Shown piece after piece: positions 5,543 through 11,611 of a stretch of 11,611 bases of DNA. The notes under the pieces are model-generated. The model was not told where the DNA came from. It did not search any database and was given only the letters and a program-made list of their open reading frames with translations. Position 1 is the first letter of the stretch. Each line of letters begins with the position of its first letter. Origin of the DNA: Candidatus Gastranaerophilales bacterium. Lineage in GTDB: Bacteria; Cyanobacteriota; Vampirovibrionia; Gastranaerophilales; Gastranaerophilaceae. Position numbers and translations under genes: made by a program. The stretch spans positions 1-11,611 of the forward strand of contig CANQOM010000041.1 in assembly GCA_947625445.1 (NCBI GenBank). The letters run 5' to 3'.

Positions 5543-6496
5543 TTACATCAAAAATTTTTTACAAGGTAAGGTAACTGTTGTATCAACAAAATGTTTATAA
5601 ATTTGAACAAAAGCTACATCTCGCTTGATTTGTTCTTTTAGTTTATCAATATTTTGAAATTCAGATTGATTTCTTATTTTTGCAATAAAAGATATTTTTA
5701 TATTTTCTCCGTATATGTCGTCATTAAAATCCAGTATATGAACTTCTGATTTTAATTTTTCATTTCCGTCTGAACCTTTTACAATTCCGTAATTATATAT
5801 ACCGTTGTATTCTTTATTATTTACAATAACTTTAGTGTAATAAACACCATGAGGAACTTTGACTTTAGATTCGGGGTATTCTATATTTGCGCTTGGGAAT
5901 CCCAGTTTTGAAGCAAGTTGTTCTCCTTTAATAACTTGTCCTTGAATAAAGTATTTATAGCCTAATAATTTATCAGAACTGAAAAAATCAGCAAGTTTCA
6001 ATCTGTTACGTATCGCAGAACTGCTTACAATTGTGTTATTAATTACATATGGAGGTATTGCATAGTATTCATAACCGTATTTTTTTTGATTATTTTCAAG
6101 AAATTTGCAATTTCCTTCCCTCTTATATCCGAAAGTGTGGTTAAATCCCGTAGTAATTGCTTTTGGAGAAAAATATTTTATAAGTATATTTTCAATATAA
6201 TCTTGTGCTTTTATGTTATGGTAATCATTAAAATCCATTAACATGACATAGTCTATACCTTCAGAGTTCAGCATATTTAATTTTTCATCAAGAGTTAAAA
6301 TTTGTTCAATTTTGTTGTTTGTTAATATTTCTGACGGATGATTTTTAAATATTATCACGCAAGATTTGCACCCGAGCTTTTTTGCGGCATTTTGTGCAGT
6401 TTTCAATACTACTCTATGACCTTGATGCAGTCCGTCAAAATAACCTAATGCTAATGATGTATTATTAATATATGTTAATTCATTCAGTATATACAT
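5543..6496 (-). CDS. ribF: Bifunctional riboflavin kinase / FAD synthetase
   Basis: RibF phosphorylates riboflavin to FMN and adenylates FMN to FAD. From ATG 6496 the protein has 317 residues, normal for the family. The N-terminal FAD synthetase domain shows GYFDGLHQGH (18-27, nucleotidyltransferase loop), TTGFNHTFG (115-123) and the SSSAIRNRL motif (158-166). The C-terminal riboflavin kinase domain shows GFPSANI (199-205, usually GFPTANI), PHGVYY (215-220), and EVHILDF (251-257) with the likely catalytic base E251; the usual NIGxxPTF is degenerate here (NYGIVKGSDG). A TTG at 6520 in the same frame would add eight residues but has no support. The ATG has no ribosome binding site; a perfect TATAAT ends 6 nt before it, so the mRNA is probably leaderless. 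It is followed by ribH and is divergent from the GH13 gene. Confidence 0.96.
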   Translation of the reverse strand: MYILNELTYINNTSLALGYFDGLHQGHRVVLKTAQNAAKKLGCKSCVIIFKNHPSEILTNNKIEQILTLDEKLNMLNSEGIDYVMLMDFNDYHNIKAQDYIENILIKYFSPKAITTGFNHTFGYKREGNCKFLENNQKKYGYEYYAIPPYVINNTIVSSSAIRNRLKLADFFSSDKLLGYKYFIQGQVIKGEQLASKLGFPSANIEYPESKVKVPHGVYYTKVIVNNKEYNGIYNYGIVKGSDGNEKLKSEVHILDFNDDIYGENIKISFIAKIRNQSEFQNIDKLKEQIKRDVAFVQIYKHFVDTTVTLPCKKFLM

Positions 6497-6502
6497 AGTG
6501 TA

Positions 6503-6508
6503 ATTATA
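6503..6508 (-). promoter_or_regulatory. Perfect -10 (TATAAT) for ribF, implying a leaderless transcript
   Basis: TATAAT on the minus strand is followed by TACACT and then ATG 6496, so a start point 7 nt after the -10 falls on the A of ATG. A weak -35 (TTCAAC) lies 17 bp upstream. The core TAATTATA (6501-6508) is nearly symmetrical, so it may also serve the divergent GH13 gene, whose ATG is at 6524. Confidence 0.6.
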
Positions 6509-6523
6509 GACAAAAATCAAATA

Positions 6524-8656
6524 ATGTTGAATACTAAAATTATGGTTAAAAAATTTTCAAACAGTAATTTTATACATAAGTCTTCGGGTATTTTTAATAT
6601 ACACAGTAAGTTTTTTGGTGCATATTTTTTACAAAACGGTTATGTATTATTTAAGTTACTTACTTTTGATGATGTGACAAAAGTTACTTTGGAAGTAAAA
6701 CCAAAAGGTGAACCTATTAAATCCTTCGATATGAATAAAAAAGAGCCGGGAATATGGCAGTTGGAAATTGAAAACGGGATTGTTAAAAACGGTGACAGAT
6801 ACAGGTATATTATTGAAAGAAAAGGAGAATCAATTCCCGTTAAAGATCCTTGTTCTATGTATCAGGATTCGTATTTTAAGTGGTCTGTATTGTATAATCA
6901 TTCTATATACAAATGGAATGATTATGTATGGATGAACGGAAGAAATTTCAGAAGAGTTAGCCGACTTGCAGATGAAGTTAATATGCTCTCTCCTGTCGAA
7001 GCTTTAAGAATATATGAGCTTCATATCGGTACTTTTACTCCTGAAGGTACATATAAGTCAGCTAAAGAAAAATTAAAATATATTTCTGAAACATTGAATT
7101 TTAATGCAATAGAAATTATGCCGGTTGAAAATACTTATTCTTTTAATTGGGGATATGACGGGGTTGATAAATATGCACCTAACCATACATATGGTACTCC
7201 TGATGAGCTAAAAGAACTTATTGATTATGCCCATAAATGTAATCTTAATGTAATTATGGATATTGTTCCGAATCATTTGGGGCCGGATATTGCAGAGTTG
7301 CAGAAAACAGGTCCTTATATAGAAGGTGAAAATTGTTTCGGATATAAATTTAATTTTGAAAAAGATTCTCAAAGTTCATATGTTCGTGATTTTATTATAG
7401 GCGCTGCTCTAAATTGGCTTATTAACTACCATTGTGACGGTTTAAGAGTTGATATGACCAAATTTATGTGTAGTGATTTTACTATGAAACAAATGGTAGC
7501 AGAAGTAAATTATTATTGTCCTCTTTCTTTCCTTATCGCTGAAGACGGTAGAGATAATGATTCCAGAGTTACTAAACCTTTTACTCAAAATGAAATAGAG
7601 TATAATGAACTTCATCATGAAAGCTTTATTAATAGTATTAAAAATAATGATGTATCACTTTCAAACCTGGGTTTTGATTCTGAATGGGATTTTCCTTTTC
7701 ATAAACAAATTGCGTCTATGCTCCTTGGTTCTTGGGATTGCAGAATTAAAAATATTTCGAATTTTGATTTTTCTTTGAGAGATGCGCAGTCACGTGTAAA
7801 ATATGTTATGAGTCATGATGAAATAGGAAATATTGACGGTACAAGATTAATTTCTAAAATTTTAGTTAATGAATTAAATCTTACTTCTAAAGTCTGTAAT
7901 TGTGATACGAATAAAAAATGCCAAGTGAGTGCTCATGCTGCTCATAAATTACTTGATGCACTTGTTAACGGTTCACTGGAAAAAATGTCTGATTCTGAAA
8001 GATTAAAATTTTATGAAAGTATTAATTTACATTGTAATTTTTCTGTTTCAGATATATACGAGGCATATATAAAAGCGGTCAAAATGCATAAACTGGCCCT
8101 GGGTAAAATTTATTCTATTCCGGGTCCTAAAATGGTTTTTCAAGGTGATGAGTCTGCTAATCTTTCTTATTTTAAATTTTTTAGAAAGTTTTCAATTGGA
8201 CCTGAACCTTATTTAAGAGATAAAGGTTATGAACCGGGCATTGATGCTTTTAAAGACTCTAAACTTAACTGTGTTTGTGTTTGCGATAAGTATTGTTTTA
8301 TTAATAAAGGAGTTGAAAATTATATAACTGCTTTAAATAAATTGTGTGACAATAATATATCTCTTACTAACGGACATATTGAAAAAACCTTGTTTCATGA
8401 AAATTCGGATATTCATGCTATATACACAAGAAAAATTTATAATGAAATTGTTTCAATTTCTAATTTTTCAGGTGTTTCATATTTAAATAACTACGGAATG
8501 CTTTTCCCTAAAGGTAGATGGAAAGAAATATTAAATTCTGATGATACCTTATTTTCAGGTGAAGGTAAATACATGAATCCGGAACCTACAAAGGGGCAGT
8601 TTAACTATATTTCACTGCCGGCATACGGAATTGTATTTTTCGAAAAAATAATATAA
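6524..8656 (+). CDS. GH13 alpha-glucan-active enzyme (branching enzyme / trehalohydrolase-like)
   Basis: The 710-residue protein has an N-terminal E-set (beta-sandwich) domain (FGAYFLQNGYVLFKL, to about residue 130), a GH13 (beta/alpha)8 barrel and a C-terminal beta domain. The four GH13 regions are present: DIVPNH (D246-H251), GLRVDMTKF with nucleophile D310, IAED with acid/base E340, and SHDEIGN with H431/D432. NWGYDGV...APNHTYGTPDELKELIDYAH is typical of glycogen branching enzymes and malto-oligosyltrehalose trehalohydrolases, so the substrate is an alpha-1,4-glucan, probably cytoplasmic glycogen since no signal peptide is seen. Between D432 and FQGDE (540-543) there is an insertion longer than in E. 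coli GlgB, containing C458-x-C460...C466; a second cluster C583-C585-C587-C591 follows. It is the only plus-strand gene, with no clear ribosome binding site; ATG 6542 is an alternative start. Branching and hydrolysis cannot be told apart by reading. Confidence 0.88.
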   Translation: MLNTKIMVKKFSNSNFIHKSSGIFNIHSKFFGAYFLQNGYVLFKLLTFDDVTKVTLEVKPKGEPIKSFDMNKKEPGIWQLEIENGIVKNGDRYRYIIERKGESIPVKDPCSMYQDSYFKWSVLYNHSIYKWNDYVWMNGRNFRRVSRLADEVNMLSPVEALRIYELHIGTFTPEGTYKSAKEKLKYISETLNFNAIEIMPVENTYSFNWGYDGVDKYAPNHTYGTPDELKELIDYAHKCNLNVIMDIVPNHLGPDIAELQKTGPYIEGENCFGYKFNFEKDSQSSYVRDFIIGAALNWLINYHCDGLRVDMTKFMCSDFTMKQMVAEVNYYCPLSFLIAEDGRDNDSRVTKPFTQNEIEYNELHHESFINSIKNNDVSLSNLGFDSEWDFPFHKQIASMLLGSWDCRIKNISNFDFSLRDAQSRVKYVMSHDEIGNIDGTRLISKILVNELNLTSKVCNCDTNKKCQVSAHAAHKLLDALVNGSLEKMSDSERLKFYESINLHCNFSVSDIYEAYIKAVKMHKLALGKIYSIPGPKMVFQGDESANLSYFKFFRKFSIGPEPYLRDKGYEPGIDAFKDSKLNCVCVCDKYCFINKGVENYITALNKLCDNNISLTNGHIEKTLFHENSDIHAIYTRKIYNEIVSISNFSGVSYLNNYGMLFPKGRWKEILNSDDTLFSGEGKYMNPEPTKGQFNYISLPAYGIVFFEKII

Positions 8657-8661
8657 TTACA

Positions 8662-9918
8662 TTAATTAATTTTATTTAAAACATATTCTATTGCGCCTCT
8701 GTTTTCATCAAAAACGGTTTTGGCGTTGTTTGAATATTCATTGTATTTATCATTGTTGTCATAAAAAGAAATTAATTCTTCTTTTAATTCAGTTAAATTA
8801 TTAACGATTATTGCACACTTTTTTTCGGTAACAATTCTGTAAACATCTTTAAAATTAAATACGTAAGGTCCTGATATTACGGGCTTATTCCAAATGTTAG
8901 CTTCTAGAGGATTGTGTCCGCCTGTTTGTGAAAAACTTCCCCCTATAAAAGCTATATAAGATACAGAAAATAATTTTGCTAATTCTCCCATAGTATCCAG
9001 CATAATTATGTCGTTATTAACAAAATTTGCATTTTCAGAACGCTTAGACCATTTATAACCGGAGTTATTTAATAAGTCTGCAACTTCATCATATCTTTGA
9101 GGATGTCTTGGTGCGATAAGCAGTTTGGCATCATTATGTTTAGATTTTAATTCTTTAAAAGCTTCAATAACATAACTATCTTCACCTTTATGAGTACTTG
9201 CTCCGATAAAAATTTTATAGTTATAAGTTTTTAAATCTTCTTTATATTTGTTTATTTCTTCTTCTGATATATTTTGTGTAATATCGAACTTAAGATTGCC
9301 CATAACTTCAACTTTTTCAATATTTGCTCCGATATCTGTAATCCTTTTTTTATCATCTTGAGTTTGCATAAGTATTTTTTCATATTTATTTAATATTGGA
9401 GTAATAAATAATTTTATTTTTTTATAACCATCATACGAGTGAGGAGAAATTCTTCCGTTAACTGTGTATACTTTTATGTTTTTGCTTTTTGCAAGAGTTA
9501 TAAAACAAGGCCATATTTCTGTTTCTGCAATTACAATTTCTTGAGGTTTAAATGTGTTTAAAAATGAAAGTATACTGAAAAAGAAATCATACGGAAAATA
9601 AACTATTTTATCCGTATATTCTGAAAGTGATTTTTTAGCGGTTTCTTGCCCTGTTTTTGTGGTAGTTGTTAATATTATATTTTTCTCGGGGTGTTTATTT
9701 TGATATTCTTTCACTAATTCTTTTATTGCATTAACTTCTCCTACTGATACCGCATGAAATATTATAGTTCCTTCATGTTTTTTATCTTCAAATTTGTAGA
9801 ACCCGACTTTTTGCCAGAAACCTGCTCTGAATTTTGGTTGGATTATAAAAGCTATAAATATTACCGGTATAAATAAAATAGCTAATAATATTATAATTAT
9901 GTTATAAATAAATATCAT
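8662..9918 (-). CDS. waaA: 3-deoxy-D-manno-octulosonic acid (Kdo) transferase
   Basis: WaaA (KdtA) transfers Kdo from CMP-Kdo to lipid A precursor at the inner face of the cytoplasmic membrane. The 418-residue protein starts with a hydrophobic anchor (residues 1-27), then the acceptor-side motif FHAVSVGEV with the catalytic base E61, AETEIWP (the conserved Glu-Ile-Trp stretch), VNGRIS, APRHPQR in the donor-binding half and GGSFSQTGGHNPLEA, which contacts CMP-Kdo. Length and motif order are those of the GT30 family. The gene follows secA by 2 nt and is surely co-transcribed; a weak GAAGAGA inside the secA end may serve as ribosome binding site. Its presence implies a Gram-negative envelope with Kdo-containing lipopolysaccharide. 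Whether it adds one or more Kdo residues cannot be told. Confidence 0.96.
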   Translation of the reverse strand: MIFIYNIIIILLAILFIPVIFIAFIIQPKFRAGFWQKVGFYKFEDKKHEGTIIFHAVSVGEVNAIKELVKEYQNKHPEKNIILTTTTKTGQETAKKSLSEYTDKIVYFPYDFFFSILSFLNTFKPQEIVIAETEIWPCFITLAKSKNIKVYTVNGRISPHSYDGYKKIKLFITPILNKYEKILMQTQDDKKRITDIGANIEKVEVMGNLKFDITQNISEEEINKYKEDLKTYNYKIFIGASTHKGEDSYVIEAFKELKSKHNDAKLLIAPRHPQRYDEVADLLNNSGYKWSKRSENANFVNNDIIMLDTMGELAKLFSVSYIAFIGGSFSQTGGHNPLEANIWNKPVISGPYVFNFKDVYRIVTEKKCAIIVNNLTELKEELISFYDNNDKYNEYSNNAKTVFDENRGAIEYVLNKIN

Positions 9919-9920
9919 TC

Positions 9921-11611
9921 TTAATTCTCTTCTTCATTATCCATAATTACTGTCTGATTTCTTTTTGGGCGAATAGGAGTGCCGTCTGGTGATACTATTT
10001 CTATCCCGAATTTTGTTCTGAAAAGATGTTTAACCGTGTCGCTTTGAATATCATACATCATATTGTTAAACAAATCGTATGCTTCTTTTTTGTATTCCAA
10101 TAACGGATTTTTTTGCCCGTAAGCTCTTAAACCTATTCCGTCACGAAGCATATCAATATTATGAAGATGGTCTATCCATTTATTATCTACAACTCTTAAA
10201 AGTATATCTTTTTCCATACTTCTCATAATATTATTTGAAGTAAACGGTTCTTCTTCCGTATGATTTAAATTATATTGTGATGCCACATCATTAAGGAATT
10301 TTACCATATTTATTTCGTGTTCTTTATATGCATCTATAGCTAAATCTCTTATTTTGGAATATACGTTTTCAAATTTCAACCCTTGTATATCTTTTACTTC
10401 AAGGTGTGATAGTTGAGGCATTATTGAATGGATTTCTCTTATGAGTGATACCAAATCTTCATAAATGTATTCATCAGGATTCATTCCGGGTGCTATGTAG
10501 CTTTTTAAAAGCCTGTCTATTTCTCTTTCAATCATATATTGAATATCTTCATGCAAATCAGTGTTTTCGAGTACTCGATTTCTTTGAGAATAGAATTTTT
10601 CACGTTGGAGATTCATAACGTCATCATATTCAAGTACGCTTTTTCTTGCATCAAAATGGAATGTTTCAACTTTTTTCTGGTTGCTTTCAATTTGTCTTGT
10701 TATAATTTTATTTTCAATTGCCATATCTTCTTCAACATTAAAAGTATTCATTAATGTAATAATTTGTTGACCGCCGAATATTCTCATTAAGCTATCTTCT
10801 AATGATAAGAAAAATCTGGTGGAACCCGGGTCTCCTTGTCTTGCGGCACGTCCTCTTAATTGATTATCAATACGTCTTGATTCATGTCTTTCTGTTCCTA
10901 TAACGTGAAGTCCCCCCACCTCTACGACTTTTGCATGTTCTTCTTCCGTAATTTTTTTTGTTTTTTCTAAAGTTTCATTTTTGATTTTTTCATATTCGGG
11001 AGTTGATTGAGGGGTTATTCCTTTTGCATCCAGTTCTTCTTTAGCAAGGTATTCAGGATTTCCACCTAAAAGAATATCTGTTCCTCTTCCTGCCATATTC
11101 GTAGCTATTGTTACTGCACCGACTCTGCCTGCCTGAGCTATTATGTATGCTTCTTTTTCATGATGCTTAGCATTTAATATATTATGCTTTATTCCTCTTT
11201 GTTTGAGAATGTCTGAAACCAGTTCCGATTTTTCTATACTGATTGTTCCAACAAGAACAGGTCTGCCTATTTTATGCATTTTTATAATTTCATCTGCAAC
11301 CGCTAAATATTTTACCCGCTCTGTTTTATAAATTATGTCAGGATAATCTTTTCTTATATCGGTTTTATTTGTCGGTATTTGAGTAACTTCTAAATTATAG
11401 ATTTTGCCAAATTCTGCTTCTTCGGTCATTGCGGTACCTGTCATTCCGGCAAGTTTAGGATATAATCTGAATAAATTTTGGAATGTAATACTTGCAAGAG
11501 TTTGAGTCTCATCTTGAATTTGAACACATTCTTTTGCTTCTACTGCCTGATGCAGACCATCTGACCAGCGTCTGCCTTCCATTAATCTTCCGGTAAATTC
11601 ATCTACTATAA
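9921..11611 (-). CDS. secA: Preprotein translocase ATPase SecA, C-terminal ~563 residues (cut by window edge)
   Basis: SecA drives export of unfolded preproteins through SecYEG by ATP hydrolysis. The frame is open to the right edge, where IVDEFTGRL joins MEGRRWSDGLHQAVEAKE, so the true start lies outside and Met at 11582 is internal. Visible in order are GMTGTA, GRPVLVGTISIEKSE, ATNMAGRGTDI (second helicase-like nucleotide-binding fold), GGLHVIGTERHESRRIDNQ with RGRAARQGDPGS (arginine finger region), the helical scaffold/wing domain, and DNKWIDHLHNIDMLRDGIGLRAYGQ (two-helix finger area). The protein ends RNQTVIMDNEEEN without the C-terminal Cys-rich zinc/SecB-binding tail, as in cyanobacterial SecA. 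A G6 run occurs in the GGLHV codons, within normal range. waaA follows directly. Confidence 0.98.
   Translation of the reverse strand, partial: IVDEFTGRLMEGRRWSDGLHQAVEAKECVQIQDETQTLASITFQNLFRLYPKLAGMTGTAMTEEAEFGKIYNLEVTQIPTNKTDIRKDYPDIIYKTERVKYLAVADEIIKMHKIGRPVLVGTISIEKSELVSDILKQRGIKHNILNAKHHEKEAYIIAQAGRVGAVTIATNMAGRGTDILLGGNPEYLAKEELDAKGITPQSTPEYEKIKNETLEKTKKITEEEHAKVVEVGGLHVIGTERHESRRIDNQLRGRAARQGDPGSTRFFLSLEDSLMRIFGGQQIITLMNTFNVEEDMAIENKIITRQIESNQKKVETFHFDARKSVLEYDDVMNLQREKFYSQRNRVLENTDLHEDIQYMIEREIDRLLKSYIAPGMNPDEYIYEDLVSLIREIHSIMPQLSHLEVKDIQGLKFENVYSKIRDLAIDAYKEHEINMVKFLNDVASQYNLNHTEEEPFTSNNIMRSMEKDILLRVVDNKWIDHLHNIDMLRDGIGLRAYGQKNPLLEYKKEAYDLFNNMMYDIQSDTVKHLFRTKFGIEIVSPDGTPIRPKRNQTVIMDNEEEN

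Noticed and set aside
6497..6520. TTG start of ribF at 6520
   Set aside because: It adds eight unconserved residues, has no ribosome binding site and would lie upstream of the predicted transcription start.
6497..6523. FMN riboswitch controlling ribF-ribH
   Set aside because: Only 27 nt separate the divergent starts, far too short for an RFN element, and no such structure is seen in the 28-nt ribF-ribH gap.
10539..10754. Plus-strand open frame inside secA
   Set aside because: Antisense to the conserved helical region of secA; codon content is a mirror of that gene.
10912..10917. G6 run in secA as a further contingency tract
   Set aside because: Six G is below the length that slips often, and it encodes the conserved Gly-Gly of an essential protein; treated as a control.
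1..11611. CRISPR arrays, tRNA/rRNA genes, insertion sequences
   Set aside because: No regularly spaced repeats of suitable length, no cloverleaf or rRNA motifs and no transposase-like protein were seen.

Overview
This AT-rich window (roughly 30% G+C by eye) comes from a Gram-negative-type bacterium: a Kdo transferase (waaA) means a Kdo-containing lipopolysaccharide core. SecA ends without the C-terminal zinc-binding tail and reads like the cyanobacterial/firmicute type rather than the Campylobacter type. My best guess is a gut Melainabacterium (Gastranaerophilales), but this is judged from memory of the families, not from a search.

Layout. All genes are on the minus strand except one. On the right, secA (cut by the window edge) is followed after 2 nt by waaA. 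A GH13 glucan-active enzyme (6524-8656, plus strand) converges on waaA with 5 nt between stop codons and is divergent from ribF. ribF and ribH form a small riboflavin/flavin cofactor operon that ends at a strong hairpin. After a 241-nt gap full of palindromes and a candidate promoter comes a tightly packed surface-glycan operon of five genes, transcribed right to left: a glycosyltransferase GT2-acetyltransferase fusion, a small-molecule kinase of the APH/choline kinase fold, a nucleotidyltransferase-HAD phosphatase fusion, an unrecognised (possibly SGNH-like) protein, and a left-handed beta-helix acyltransferase cut by the left edge.

Main observation. Three of these five glycan genes each contain an uninterrupted run of exactly nine G (coding strand), at 3398-3406, 2428-2436 and 554-562. 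No other G or C run of seven or more was seen in the 11.6 kb. All three genes are in frame with G9. Loss of one G puts a stop at once (two genes) or one codon later (one gene), and gain of one G gives a stop within 4 to 24 codons. This is the design of phase-variable contingency loci, and would give up to eight ON/OFF combinations of glycan decoration. In the GT2-acetyltransferase fusion the tract lies in the acetyltransferase half, so slippage would remove that activity but leave the transferase domain.

The gap ahead of the operon holds a second possible switch: two 17-bp palindromes whose loops are inverted relative to each other flank a candidate extended -10 promoter facing the operon. 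This could be an invertible promoter, a MITE, or simply a terminator plus a leader hairpin. ribF appears to be leaderless: a perfect TATAAT sits 6 nt before its ATG and there is no ribosome binding site.
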